A DNA stretch of 64,000 bases from Okapia johnstoni (GCA_024291935.2 CM044310.1:117872213-117936212), one strand, 5' to 3'. Counted from the stretch's first letter, positions 52,731 to 63,934 are shown. Made by a program: numbers and translations. The notes: generated by a model not told the origin, from the letters alone.

Positions 52731-53790
52731 CTGCCCTCAGGGACCCTGCCGCCCCTCCACACTCACAGAAGACATTGAGGCGGACGGTTCTCTCCAGGAT
52801 CACCTCCACCCCCGGGAGTGTCACCCGACAGGTGAGGTTGGTGCCGTGGTCCTGGGGCCTCAGGGTGAGGGTGAGCTCCGAGGAGTGGAGGGCCTCTCGG
52901 TCCATGTCGTTAAGGGCGTCCCCCGCCCAGGAGAACAGGAGACGTTGTCGCCCATCACAGGCTAGTGACAGGCTGCAGGTCAGCGTGGTGGGGTGACCAG
53001 ACTCCAGAGGCTCCACAAACTGGATGTCGGGTTTCTCTGGAGAAAGGGAGATGAGGAGACAGAGAGAGATGCCTGGCCCCCGGGGTGTGGGGACCCAGAG
53101 GGGGACCCTGAGAGGGACCAGTGCCTCAGGGCCACAGCTCACCCCCGGTGCTGGGTCTCTCCTGAGCCCTCAAACCCCAAGACCTGGAGCAGGGAGGGCT
53201 CCTACATCCTGTTCCTGTTCTAATACAGGAGTCTCCATGTGCGAGGGTCCTCTCCTGGGCCCTGTGTCATACCTGTCACCAGCAAATTCAGCTTCTTATC
53301 GCTGTAACTATATTTCACATCAGTTCCGCTCTCCACTCGCAAGTAGTAGACTCCTGAGTCGCTTATCCTGGCCTCTTTGATGCTCAGGGAGCAGTCCTTG
53401 TTGCGGGGGACCCCAGTGAGGAGGAATCGGCCCCAGGTCTCTGGCTTCACTCGTTTCCTTTGGTCGTTTGTGGCCACAGGTTCATTCTGTGGGCTGTCTT
53501 TTTCCCGGAACCAGTAGATGGAGGGTTCAGGTGAGTAATACCTCCGACTCCCAGGGTAGGAGAAGGAGCAGGGCACGCGGACATCCATGCACGCCTGCAC
53601 CGACACTGATTCCAGCAGTTGGAGCTCGTACCCTGGATGCTCCTGCAGGGACCCTGGAGGACACAGAGGCTCAGCGGCAGCTCCAGCCCCTCCCCACGCA
53701 TGCCGCCCCTCCCCCAGCCGTGACCCCCATCTGCCCACCCCTCCCCCACTCACCCCCCCACAGCAGGGGCAGCAGCAGCAGGGGCACCAT
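39726..53790 (-). CDS. SIGLEC5: SIGLEC5-like sialic-acid-binding immune receptor (9 coding exons)
   Basis: Exons in transcript order: 53754-53790, 53273-53653, 52767-53036, 52452-52499, 51960-52214, 51590-51874, 51270-51360, 50126-50207, 39726-39917. All have GT/AG ends and consistent phase and sum to 1641 nt, 546 aa (human SIGLEC5, from memory, 551). A short leucine-rich signal leads into a V-set domain, three C2-set domains, a transmembrane helix and a cytoplasmic tail. The V-set keeps Arg118 (VYYLR), which binds the sialic acid carboxylate. The tail has an ITIM, LHYASL (Tyr517), and a distal TEYSEI (Tyr540), which recruit SHP-1/SHP-2 to inhibit leukocyte activation. Seven N-glycosylation sequons are visible. 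The tail sequences KARRKKAA and EDPVMGTV match SIGLEC5 best; the ITIM argues against SIGLEC14. One-to-one orthology within this expanding family is uncertain. Confidence 0.9.
40040..40265 (-). mobile_element. MIR SINE remnant
   Basis: 'cccattttacaggtaggaaa', 'aagtaacttgcccaaggtca' and 'gccaggattcaaacccagg' are the MIR core read on plus. It lies in the large SIGLEC intron 8. Confidence 0.75.
40874..41085 (+). mobile_element. Bov-tA SINE
   Basis: Plus-strand 'gggcttcccaggtcatgc' head and 'tgcagtccatggggttgc' body. Confidence 0.88.
41615..41768 (+). mobile_element. BovB/Bov-A 3' fragment
   Basis: Plus-strand 'aggatgagacagttagataa' to 'gacacgacttagcagctgaa' with an (aac)n tail. Confidence 0.8.
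42725..43530 (+). mobile_element. L1 3' end fragments
   Basis: 42820-43005 is the ruminant L1 3' end ('acacggggagctcaacctgg', 'ttgtaaagcaattatcctcc') with an A-rich tail. 43140-43530 is an older L1 3' part ('ggttaccagaggcagaagg'). Boundaries approximate. Confidence 0.7.
43866..43977 (-). mobile_element. CHR-2 type SINE
   Basis: Minus-strand copy ending 'gagccaccagggaagttcc' on plus. Confidence 0.82.
44876..45145 (+). mobile_element. Full CHR-type tRNA SINE
   Basis: Complete plus-strand element from 'gggcttccctggtggctcag' to 'cacagccaaaaataataaa'. It is the uninterrupted reference for the split copy at 6293-7120. Confidence 0.88.
45785..45922 (-). mobile_element. CHR-2 type SINE
   Basis: 'ttatttggctgcactggg' to 'ggaccaccagggaagtctcc' on plus. 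Confidence 0.82.
46118..46345 (-). mobile_element. Bov-tA SINE
   Basis: (ttg)n tail at 46118, body 'caggcaagaatactggagtg', head 'gagtcaccagggaagcccc'. Confidence 0.88.
46500..48980 (+). mobile_element. L1 ORF2/3' region, decayed
   Basis: Plus-strand L1 ORF2-like sequence such as 'ggttcaatgcaattccaatc' and 'ccaagaatagtcaagacaac'. Frames are broken throughout. Interrupted by a SINE at 48367-48644. Fills much of the large SIGLEC intron 8. Confidence 0.75.
48367..48644 (-). mobile_element. Bov-A2/Bov-tA SINE nested in L1
   Basis: (gct)n tail and two body units. A perfect 12-bp duplication 'aattaaattcct' at 48355-48366 and 48645-48656. Confidence 0.9.
49511..49697 (-). mobile_element. Bov-tA SINE
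   Basis: 'gttgctcagtcatgtccgac' to 'gagcaactagggaagctta' on plus (first 19-20 bases diagnostic). Confidence 0.88.
50126..50207 (-). CDS. SIGLEC5: SIGLEC5-like membrane-proximal cytoplasmic exon
   Basis: 82 nt between 'ttctcttag' and GTGAGT; it reads [20 protein letters not shown], then VMGTVAW. It completes the phase-2 codon left by the transmembrane exon and ends in phase 0. Confidence 0.9.
50410..50960 (+). mobile_element. L1 fragment carrying a CHR SINE
   Basis: L1 phrases 'gtggaaacaacccaaatgtc' and 'aagcgagagaagtcggtcac' flank a CHR SINE at about 50569-50828 ('gatgtccctggtggtgcag' to 'aattaattacttaa'). Confidence 0.75.
51270..52214 (-). CDS. SIGLEC5: SIGLEC5-like membrane-proximal C2 and transmembrane exons
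   Basis: Covers 51960-52214 (255 nt, C2), 51590-51874 (285 nt, C2 with [20 protein letters not shown]) and 51270-51360 (91 nt, transmembrane [19 protein letters not shown]). The exons are separated by introns of 85 and 229 nt. Sequence after PPQLLGPSC is the most SIGLEC5/14-like part of the gene. Confidence 0.9.
52672..52730. repeat. (CA)n microsatellite
   Basis: About 22 uninterrupted AC units from 52681 in the SIGLEC intron between the first C2 exon and the linker exon. Likely length-polymorphic. Confidence 0.95.
53273..53653 (-). CDS. SIGLEC5: SIGLEC5-like V-set (ligand-binding) exon
   Basis: 381 nt encoding residues 13-139. Cys34 fits the inter-domain disulfide position, Cys41 and Cys100 the intradomain pair, and Arg118 in [11 protein letters not shown] is the sialic-acid contact. 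Acceptor 'cctccag', donor GTATGA. Confidence 0.92.
53754..53790 (-). CDS. SIGLEC5: SIGLEC5-like signal-peptide exon
   Basis: 37 nt: ATGGTGCCC then leucine codons, encoding [12 protein letters not shown], with donor GTGAGT. The context 'gccgacatgg' is a good start. Confidence 0.88.
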
Positions 53791-54825
53791 GTCGGCATCC
53801 GCCAGCCCAGAGCCTTCAGGTCCCTCTGCTGGGGAGGGAAGCGCCCCGAATGTGGGGAGGGAAGGAGGAAGCCCCAACAGGAAGCCAGAGGGTGACGGAG
53901 ACAGAGCCTGGCCAAGCACAGAAAGGGAACTTGGACGCCCCAGGGAGGAGGGGCGGCCCTGAGCAGTCAGAAGGTCCCACCCGCCCCACACAAACCCCAC
54001 ACCCCACACCGCAGGGGGAGATCCTGAGGCCCCCAGAGGCCAAGAGGCTTCACCGCACGTGGCTCTGACATGACCACCCGTCCTGTGATGCTCGGGTCCA
54101 CGGTGGGATCGCCCAGTGGGCGCCGCAACCAGAAAAGAGAAACCGGGTCCAGCCCTGGTCATCGGGTGGGACCGACCCTGCAGCAGAGAAACACTGGACT
54201 TTCCAGAAAAGAATATTGAAAACTTTCTCAAAAGCATTCAGACTTGGGCTCACACACACAGTGGAGGGTGGAGCCCAGGAAGGAAAGCTGAGCTGAAAAG
54301 CTCCTTTGCCCAGAAGGGTTTTCAGAACAGGGCACACGGGCTGTGGGTCTTCATGGATCTGAGGATCTGTGGGACCAGCCGACCTGGACACAGGCCCACG
54401 CAAAATGGGGTGATAAAGGAAGAACTTGGCCCCATTCAGCTGAGACCCCGAAATCTAGACCTCACACAGAAACGCAGTTCACGACCCCTCACTCTGAATA
54501 GCCTTGTTTTCAAAGCCACATGAAGGCTTAAATCATGTGTGGAAAAAACCTGTGAACTTACTGCCCTTTAGGGAAGAAATTCTTTTAAGATTCGGAAGTT
54601 TGACTATGATTGTAAATGTTTTAGACACTTTCAGGAACAAGCTATGGGACTGATGGAAAGTTTTTTATATTTATATAAATAGAAATATTAATATATTTTT
54701 TACTTTCTTAAACCTACAGAAACCAAAAGAAGTGTCCATCAATCAACTGTGCCGGCGGAAACACTGTATCTTCTTTCTCCTCTATTTCAGATATGATAGA
54801 ATTTAGCTCATTTCTTCCTATAATG
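53791..54825. other. SIGLEC 5' flank, no further exon seen
   Basis: GC-rich to about 54130, then AT-rich. The SIGLEC 5' UTR and promoter should lie here, but no TATA box or clear motif set decides the start. No other coding block recognised. Confidence 0.4.
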
Positions 54826-55030
54826 GGCTTCCCTGCTAGCTCAGATGGTGAAGAATCTGCCCTCCGTGCAGGAGTCCAGGGCTCGATCCCTGGGTCAGGA
54901 AGATCCCCTGGAGAAGGGAATTGCAACCCACTCCAGTATCCTTGCTTGGAGAATTCCGTGGACAGAGGACCCTCGCAGGCTACAGTCCATGGGATCGCAA
55001 AGAGTCAGACCCTGGCTGACTAACACTTTA
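54826..55030 (+). mobile_element. Bov-tA SINE
   Basis: Plus-strand 'gggcttccctgctagctcag' head and 'agtccatgggatcgcaaag' body, tail 'ctgactaacacttta'. Confidence 0.88.
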
Positions 55031-55159
55031 TTAGTGTAATATTCTATTAATTAATATACATGACTATTCTCCTAAAAAGAGGCAATCAAAGAGGATCAGG
55101 GCAAAAGTATGGGGAACAGGTGTTATGCAGGTGTGACGGGTGTGCCTGACTCCTGAGGG

Positions 55160-55285
55160 AACTGGTACGGTGGCCCAGCGCTTAGGACTCTGCACTGTCA
55201 CTGCCTCAGGCTCAGGCTCAATCCCTGGTCTCTAAACTAAGACCCTACAAGCCCTAGGTCATGGCTGAAAAAAAAAAAAAAGGAA
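55160..55285 (+). mobile_element. CHR-2 type SINE
   Basis: Diverged head, 'ggctcaatccctggtctcta' B-box region and a poly-A tail at 55269-55282. Confidence 0.65.
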
Positions 55286-55839
55286 GAAAGAAAAATAGTC
55301 TGCAATAAATGTCTTATCTTTTGGTTTTCAGCATTTTGTGTTTTGTGATTGATTACTTAGGTTTCTCATTTCGAAAGAAACTGAGATGTGATGTGCCTGT
55401 GATATTGAGACTTCTCGGAAATACATATTTGGCCTTCATCCACAGTTCCTGGCTCACAGATTCATGAGTTGTTGGAATTTACTGATTGATAAGAGATATG
55501 GCAGCTTCTTTGTTGAAACATTTGTTCTTTGTTCTCAGTCCCTGAAACACTTCGGGGCCACACCGGAGACCCGGGGGTCACAGTTTGTGTTTGGGGGCCA
55601 TGTCTGTACTGTATTCAGTGACACCATTTTTTTGCCTACGGAGAGATCTGAACGCTTGAGTCGATGTCAGGCTCCACAGAATCCAGGACTGGCCCTGCCC
55701 AGGGTCCAGGTGAACAAGAGGGGACGAGCTCCTCTCCCTCACTCCTCACCTGTTGCGGGAACATTGCTGGACAAGCAGGCACTGGAGAAGGCTCGGATCC
55801 TCAGGGCTGTGCCGCTCAGCTTCACAGCGGCTGGCGTCG

Positions 55840-56700
55840 AGCAAAGGTCAAGCGGGGATGGTCAAAGAACAAGAACAAGCAGTGCTGGTGAGGACGCGGA
55901 GTAAAGGGAACCCTTGGGCACTGCTGGTGGGAATGTGAACTGGTGCGGCCACTGTGGGGAACATGGCAGGTTCCTCAAAACTAAAAGTAGAGCCATCAAG
56001 CACTTTCACTTTGGGGCCTTTAAAGAAAGTGAAAACAGCAGTTTGAAAAGATATATGCACCCCATGTTCATGGACGCGTTAAGTACAGCAGCGAAGACAT
56101 GGAAACAACTTACATATCCAGTGATGAGGGAATGAATAAAGAAACTGCGATGTGTGTATGCACGTGATCATTCTTCAGCTATAAAAGAGAAGGAGACCCT
56201 GCTTTTACAATATATGGATGGTACGCCAGGGCATTAGGGTAATAAAATACGTTAGACAGAGAAAGAAAAATACTGTACGATCTTACAGGTAGGTGAAACT
56301 GAAAACAAACAAACAAAATAAAGTCATAGATACAGAGAAATAACTGGTGGTTCTCAGAGGTAGAGAGTGGGGTCATTGGCAAAAATGGGCAAAAATGGTC
56401 AGAAGGTACACATTTCCAGGAATAAAATAGATAAGTCATGGACATGTAATGTACGTCAAGGTGACTATATTTAAAATATTAAGGACACTAATACAGTTAA
56501 CAATACTGTAGTGTATATTTGAAAGTTGCTAAAAGATTAGATCTTAAAATTTCTCAGCACAAGAAAAAATTTTAGCCTTATAGTTATAAGTGTTAATTAG
56601 GCATATTTGGTGACCATTTTGCAATATGTACATATATTAAACCATTATATTGTATACCTGAAACTAACACAATGTTATACCTGCATCTCAAAGAGAATAT
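55840..56700 (+). mobile_element. L1 3' region, decayed
   Basis: L1 ORF2 end ('gggcactgctggtgggaatg', 'gaactggtgcggccactgtg') then 3' UTR ('ggtggttctcagaggtagag'). Confidence 0.75.
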
Positions 56701-57235
56701 ATGTCTATGTATGTAAAGGATATGAAAAATATCAAGTTGGGGCTTAGATTAGAGTGGTCCAAAGCTAAGAGTTGTTCCTTGGTTGACAGGCTCCCCTGGC
56801 CTTTCAACACCTGCATAATCAATTACTTATGTTACATTGCCTCCATGGAAATATACAATACGTAGTGGGGCTTATAGTGTGGCTACTGTCCCTGATTTAC
56901 TGATTAAATCTCAAGGGATGAAAAAAATGAAGACTAGGTGATTGAAAATGCCTTTGTGATAAAATTCACAGTGCATTGGAAATAAAAGAGAAATTCCCTA
57001 AAAAGAAGAAGGGTGTCTATAGAAAGCATCATACTTAATGGAGTAGCATAGGTTCTACCGTAGAAGTCAATAAATATTGGTAAAAGATATAACAACTGAA
57101 AGGAAAAAGAAAATAGGTTTCTCTTCATAAAAGTTTGTGCATGTAGAAAAATCCAAAAGTTTATACAGATCCATTTGCAGGTTTAACAAGAGAGCATGAT
57201 GATTTGAGACAAATTCAAATTTTAAAAATCCATTG

Positions 57236-57345
57236 CAGACTTCCCTGTGGTCCAGTGATCAAGCATCCCCCTTCCAAGGTAAGAGATGAGGATTTGATCC
57301 CCATAAAGTGAATCAAGATCCCATATGCCTTTCAACTCAGCCAAA
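57236..57345 (+). mobile_element. CHR-2 type SINE
   Basis: 'gacttccctgtggtccagtg' head with a short body, ending 'cagccaaaaaag'. Confidence 0.7.
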
Positions 57346-57369
57346 AAAGATCCATCACATTCTCACAGC

Positions 57370-58440
57370 ATGGTAATATAAAACTGTATGAGAACCATTG
57401 ACAACTGCATCAAAAATTAGGATATACCTGGAATCCATCTAACATTTAGAAAGGTAAACAACAAAAGGATATACAAATCCTCAATGGAGAAAGTTATAAA
57501 TTGGTGTTGAAGGACATTAAAGATATAAATGGAAAAATACACCACATTAGGGGTTTGAAAGAAGAAAGTATAAATGTCCATTCTACTCAAAACAATGGGC
57601 GGAATCAAAACGTATGTCACCACATCCTAAGTGGACATCTGTGGAACTCAGTAACTCCACTAAAAATTTATAATGAAGCAGAAATTTCAAGGATGGCAGG
57701 GGGACCTTGAAAAAGAACAATGTGGGAGGCCTGGCTCTGCAAGTTGTGAAGATATATTTCAGCCTACCTGCTTGCCTAGTTGCTCAGTCGGGTCTGACTC
57801 TTTACCACCCCATGGACGGTGGCCCACCAGACTCCTCGGTCCATGGGATTGTCCAGGCAGGAATACTGGAGTGGGTTGCCGTTCTCTTCCCCAGGGTATA
57901 CTACAGCCTAGTAGAACAAAACTTTTGGACTGAGACAAGGATGGTCCAGTAGACTAGTGGAACAGATTAGGGAACCTAGACATAAACCCCAACCACGGGA
58001 AGCATCATGTGTAACAGAAAAGGTGATAGAAAGAAGTGACCAAGAGATAGGCGTTTCAACAACTCTGTGGGCAACAGGGGATCTGAACCCAGTCAAATGA
58101 AACTGCACCCCTAGCTCATACGGAAACCAAAATCAAGTGCAGATGGGCTGAAGACCGATTTAGAGAGACAGACAGTAGAGCTGCTGCAACACACTGGAGC
58201 AGGTATCTCCATGAACTGGGTGGGGAGGATCCCTGAACAACACAGAAAGAACACCATCTGTAAGGGAGATGCTGAAATCTCAGGTATATTAAAATGAAGA
58301 ACTCTTCATGACGGAGATATCCCTGGGAGTGCCAAATTGAAAGCCATCAGGTGGGAGATGATACTGATGACACAGATACCATCAAACTAACAGTAGCCAT
58401 ATATGAGTTTCTACAAATGCCCAAAGTAAAAGAAATATAG
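57370..58440 (+). mobile_element. L1 ORF2 fragment, decayed
   Basis: Plus-strand L1 with broken frames ('caaaacaatgggcggaatc', 'gaacaccatctgtaaggg'), interrupted by a SINE near 57770-57900. Confidence 0.6.
57770..57900 (-). mobile_element. Bov-A SINE
   Basis: 'gttgctcagtcgggtctgac' to 'gggttgccgttctcttcccc', with a likely flanking duplication containing 'cagccta'. Confidence 0.85.
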
Positions 58441-59159
58441 AGAAATGCACTTAATTGAGCAGCAATTTCACAGAGGACAATGTACAAGGAGACCGTCGAG
58501 AAATGGAAAGCTTCCCCCCATCACTGCAGTCAGGAACCAGCACATTAAGACACGAATAGGGTATGAGTATATGTGCTCCAAGTTGCCACCTGTTAAAGTC
58601 TCTCAAAACATCAACTGCTAGGGAATGTGTGGAGCAGTATGAAATATAAGTTGGCCCACGCATTTGAGAGGAAAGCAGCTTCATCTGGCAAGCGGAACAT
58701 GTTCTTACATCAGGACCCAACACTTCTACTCCTTGGATGCATATTCTAGAGCAGCCGTGACTAATGGTGGCCAATCCCCACATGTGGCAATTGAGGGGTT
58801 TAAAGACGGTTATAAGAATGGGTGCTGGAGGGGCCACAGAAAGTGCTGTAAATGTGTAAACCACACTGGGTTTCTAGGTTTAGTTAAGAAAATAAATGTG
58901 GTTACTCTGCTATTCTGGGTTCAATTCCATTGTGTCTGTCATTTTGACCACATCACCTACAAGCAATTATGAGACATCAGCATTGCATCCCAGATTTCAA
59001 TTCAACTGAATCCAACTCAGTGTTGACACTGTCTACCTGTAAATAGCATCACATCCTACAAGACTTCAGTCCTTCCAGACTGCCCCTCCAGTTTCAGATG
59101 CCTGTTTCATATCCAGGTTGTCCCAGGTTGTCACATGTACATCTGATCTGTGGGTTACA

Positions 59160-62100
59160 CATAGTTCAGCTCAGTTGAGTCACTCAGTCATGTCCAAGTC
59201 TTTAAGACCCCAGGGACTGCAGCACGCCAGGCCTCCCTGTCCATCACCAACTCCCAGAGTTTACTCAAACTCATGTCCATTGAGTTGGTGATGCCATGAA
59301 ACCATCTCATCCTCTGTTGTCCCCTTCTCCTCCTGCCTTCTATCTTTCCCAGCATCAGGGTCTTTTCTAGTGAGTCAGTTCTTCTCATCAGGTGGCCAAA
59401 GTATTGGAGTTTCAGCTTCAGCATCAGTCCTTCAAATGAATATTCAGGGCTGATTTCCTTTAAGATGGACTGGCTGGATCTCCTTGCTGTCCAAGGGACT
59501 CTCAAGAGTCTTCTCCAACACCACAGTTCAAAAGCATCAATTCTTTGGCAGTCAGCTTTCTTTATGGTCCAAATCTCACATCCATACATGACTACTGGAA
59601 AAACCATAGCTTTGACTAGACAGACGTTTTTTGGCAAAATAATGTCTCTGCTTTAGGTTGGTCATAACGTTTCCTCCAAGGAGCAAGCATCTTTTAATTT
59701 CATGGCTGCAATCACCATCTAATTCTGGGAAGGATTAGGGGCAGGAGGAGAAGGGGACGACAGAGGATGAGATGGCTGGATGGCATCACTGACTCGATGG
59801 ACATGGGTTTGCGTAGACTCTGGGAGTTGGTGATGGACAGGGAGGCCTGGCATGATGCAATTCATGGGGTCGCAAAAAGTCAGACACGACTGAGTGACTG
59901 AACTGAACTGAACTGAACTGAATCACCATCTGCAGTGATTTTGGAGCCCAAGAAAATAAAGTCTGCCATTGTCTCCCCATCTATTTGCCATGAAGTGATG
60001 GGACCAGATGACATAATGTTAGTTTTCTGAATGTTGAGCTTTAAGCCAACTTTTTCACTCTTCTCTTTCACTTTCATCAAGAGGCTCGTTAGTTCTTCTT
60101 TGCTTTCTGCCATAAGAGTGGTGTCATCTGCATATGCGAGGTTGTTGATATTTGTCCTAGCAATCTTGATTCCAGCTTGTGCTTCATCCAGCCCACCATT
60201 TCTCATGATGTACTCTGCATATAAGTTAAATAAGCAGGGTGACAACATACAGGCTTGACACACTCCTTTCCTGATTTGGACCAGTCTGTTTGTTGTTCCA
60301 TGTCCAGTTTTAACTGTTGCTTCTCGACTGACATGCAGATTTTCTGGAAGCAGGTCAAGTGGTCTAGCATTCCCATCTTTTTAAGAATTTTCCAGAGTTT
60401 GTTGTGATCCACACAGTCAAAGGCTTTGGCATAGTCAATAAAACAGAAGTAGATGTTTTGCTGGAACTCTCTTGCTTTTTCAGTGACCAAGTGGATATTG
60501 GCAATTTGATCTCTGGTTCCTCTGCCTTTTCTAAATCCAGCTTGAACATCTGAAAATTCACGGTTCACGTACTGTTGAAGCCTGGCTTCAGGAATTTTGC
60601 GCATTACTGTACTAGCATGTGAGATGCGTGCAACTGTGCAGTAGTTTGAGAATTTTTTGGCATTGCCATTCTTTGGGATTGGAATAAAAACTGACCTTTT
60701 CCAGTCCTGTGACTACTGCTGAGTTTTCCAAATTTTTGCTGGCATATTGAGTGCAGCACTTTCACAGCGTCATCTTTTAGGATTTGAAACAGCTCAACTG
60801 GAATTCCATCACCTCCACTAGCTTTGTTCATAGTGATGCTTCCTAAGGCCCGCTTGACTTCACATTCCAGGATGTCTGGCTCTAGGTGAGTGATCACACC
60901 ATCGTGATTATCTGGGTCATGAAGATCTTTTTTGTAAAGTTCTTCTGTGTATTCTTGCCACCTCTTTAATCCCTTCTGCTTCTGTTAGGTCCATACCATT
61001 CTCTTTATTGTGCTCACCTTTGCATGAAAAGTTCCAATGGTATCTCTAATTTTCTTGAAGAGATCTCTAGTCTTTCCCATTCTATTGTTTTCCTCTGTTT
61101 CTTAGCATTCTTCACTAATGAAGGCTTTCTTATCTCTCCTTGCTATTCTTTGGAACTCTGCATTCAAATAGGTATATCTTTCCTTTTTTCCTTTGCCTTT
61201 CAATTGTCTTCTTTACTCAGCTATTTGTACGGCCTCCTCAGACAGCCATTTTGCCTTTTGCATTTCTTTTTCTTGGGGATGGTCTTGATCACTGCCTGCT
61301 GTACAATGTCACGAACCTCCATAGTCCATAGTTCTTCAGGCACTCTATCAGATCTAATCCCTTGAGTCTATTTGTCACTTCCACTGTGTAATTATTAGGG
61401 ATTTGAGTTAGGTCATATTTGAATGGTCTAGTGGTTTTCCCTACTTTCTTCAATTTCAGTCTGAATTTGGCAATATGGAGTTCATGATCTGAGCCACAGT
61501 CTGCTCCCAGTCTTGTTTATGCTGACTGTATAGAGCTTCTCCATCTTTGGCTGCAAAGAATATAATCAATCCTATTTTGGTATTGAGCATCTGGTGATGT
61601 CCACGTGTGGCATATTCTCTTGTGTTGTTGGAAGAGGGTGTTTCCTGTGATCAGTGCATTCTCTCGGCAAAACTCTATTAGCCTTTGCCCTGCTTCATTC
61701 TGTACTCCGAGGCCAAATTTGCCTGTTACTCCAGGTATTTCTTGACTTCCTACTTTTGCATTCCAGTCCCCTATAGTGAAAAGGACATCTTTTTGGCATG
61801 TTATTTCTAGAAGTCTTGTAGGAGTCTTCATAGAACCATTCAACTTCAGCTTCTTCAGCATTACTGGTCGGGGCATAGACTTGGATTACTGTGATATTGG
61901 ATGGTTTGCCTTGGAAACGAACAGAGATCATTCCGTCACTTCTGAGACTGCATCCAAGCACTGCCTTTCAGACTCTTGTTGAGTATGATGGCTACTCCAT
62001 TTCTTCCAAGGGATTCTTGCCCACAGTAGTAGATATAATGGTCATCTGAGTTAAATTCACCCATTCCAGTCCATTTTAGTTTGCTGATAACCAAAATGTC

Positions 62101-62385
62101 AATGTTCACTCTTGCCATCTCCTGTTCGACCTCTTCCAACTTACCTTGATTCATGGAGCTAACGCCCAGGTTCCTATGCAATACTGTTCTTTACAGCATC
62201 GGATTTTGCTTCCATCACCAGTCACATCCACAACTGGGTGTTGGTTTTGCTTTGGCTCCGTCTCTTCATTCTTTCTGAAGTTATTTCTCCACTGATCTCC
62301 AGTAGCATATTGGGCACCTACCAACCTGGGGAGTTCATCTTTCAGTGTCCTATCTTTTTGCCTTTTCATACTGTTCATGGAGTTA
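59160..62385 (-). mobile_element. Nearly full-length, decayed BovB LINE
   Basis: About 3.0 kb of BovB on the minus strand plus a 200-bp nested insert. From the 5' side: endonuclease (DILVISKLKWTGMG near 62080, FTIGDWNAKVG near 61760), the early RT block (NKASGGDGIPVELF near 60820), RT core (FCFIDYAKAFDCVDHNKLW near 60430), catalytic YADD (LAYADDTTLMAES near 60130) and the C-terminal region ([17 protein letters not shown] near 59580). Several frameshifts and stops break it, so it is not mobile on its own. BovB is an RTE-clade non-LTR retrotransposon, known for its patchy spread among vertebrates. Confidence 0.92.
59721..59920 (+). mobile_element. Short BovB tail inserted into the older BovB
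   Basis: 200 bp of 5'-truncated BovB in the opposite orientation, ending in 'gactgaactgaactgaactg' repeats. Flanked by a perfect 11-bp duplication 'aatcaccatct' at 59710-59720 and 59921-59931. Confidence 0.93.
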
Positions 62386-62389
62386 CAAT

Positions 62390-62765
62390 GAGAGGGTGTC
62401 AAGTAACCACAAAGATGGGAATAAGAGCAGATCTGTATCTTTATTAGAACTGATCTGTTTATTTGGTTGGCTCAGGTCCAAAGGTATATGGTTTCTGACC
62501 AATCAGTTTAAGTGTCCCAGTGTCCAATGTGGATCCCCCAGTTTCTCAGTATCTCCAGACATTGTGCTGCCATCCATTGACCCTTTCTCAAGACCCCAGA
62601 TCATTATTTAGGGGCCAAATGCATCTTTAAGAGGTGATGTCCATCCTAATAGAAAACAAAACAACCCAACCCAAACAAATTGAACTGGGGGCACGAAGCG
62701 ACCATTTTTACCTTCCAAAGAGTTACAACTTCCTATCAGTGAAAAGTGAGTATATCATACTTTTT
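62390..62765. other. Unassigned interval
   Basis: No coding block. It has an LTR-like flavour ('ctgaccaatcagttt', 'gatcattatttagg') but I cannot assign it. Confidence 0.3.
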
Positions 62766-62769
62766 AAAA

Positions 62770-63037
62770 GATTTATTCATTTACTTACTCATTTTTGGCT
62801 GTGCTGGGTCATAGTTGCAGGGAGCAGGGTCTACACTCCCTGCTGTGGTGCTCGGGCTTCCCATTGGGGTGGCTTCTCTTGGAGAACAGACTCTGGGCCA
62901 GTGGGCTCAGTGGCTCAGTCGTGGCTCATGGACTTAGCTGCTCAAGGACACGGGGAATCTTCCCAGACCAGGGATCAAGTCAGTGTCCCCTGCGTTGGCA
63001 GGTGCATTCTTAACCACTGGACCACCAGGGAAGTCCC
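62770..63037 (-). mobile_element. CHR-type SINE, long form
   Basis: 'tttttggctgtgctgggtc' to 'ggaccaccagggaagtccc' on plus, diverged in the middle. Confidence 0.8.
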
Positions 63038-63469
63038 ATGCATAGATTTTAAAAAACAAATCAATAGTATTATTTTATCGAGGTGGTATTCACATGACAT
63101 AGAAATACTAATGATAGTTTTGGATGTGTAAACTTTTAGAAGACATGATGAAGAGGAAACTAAACGACGTTCGATGAGAAAGTAATGTGGATAAGGAGCC
63201 TCCCTCTTGTGGAGGAGAGAGGAAGTGCTGTTGACAGTCCCAGACCCCAGGACAGTGGGAGGAGGACTGGGGAAGGACTCTTGGCCCCACCAGTGTGGTT
63301 ACCAGACAGACACCCAGGAAAAGGCCTTCTGTGGTGAGACTGAAGGGTAAGTTTTTGCAACATGATACCTAGTATCTGACTGAAGCTATTTCCTGTCCTC
63401 AAAGACCATTTTTTCGTGCTGCCCCAATACATACACAAAATACGATTGTATGTAGTGCTGGGGAAATGC

Positions 63470-63880
63470 AGGAAGATATCTACCAGAAAGAAAACATTTT
63501 AAAACATTCCATGGACAATTTCATCAAAGAGAATAAAATACCCAGGAATAAATTTCAACAAGGAGAAGAAAGACATTGATGAAAGAAACTGAAGACACCA
63601 AGAAATGGAAAGATATACCATGCTCACAGATTGGAAGAATGAATATTGTGAAAATGTCCATTGTAGCCTTGCAATACAGATTCAATTCAATCCTATCTAA
63701 AACACCCATGGCATTCTGAACAGGGCTAGAGCAAATAATCCTCAAATTTTTATGAAGCCATCGAAGACCTCAAATAGTCAAAAAAATCTTGAGAAAGAAG
63801 AACAAAGCTGGAGGCATGACACTCTCTGAAGTCAACTCTGCTACAAAGCTCTAATAACTGAATGCAGTCGAACCTGAAGA
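63470..63880 (+). mobile_element. L1 ORF2 fragment
   Basis: Typical L1 stretch 'agatataccatgctcacaga', 'tggaagaatgaatattgtg', 'caaataatcctcaaattt'. Confidence 0.8.

Positions 63881-63882
<2 letters not shown>

Positions 63883-63933
<51 letters not shown>
63883..63933. repeat. (AT)n microsatellite
   Basis: About 25 AT units at the end of the L1 fragment. Confidence 0.95.

Positions 63934-63934
<1 letters not shown>

Noticed and set aside
52315..53142. 275-codon minus-strand frame taken as a single gene
   Set aside because: It reads through two real SIGLEC exons plus the intron and its (CA)n run (giving a VCVCV tract); the exons have been modelled separately.
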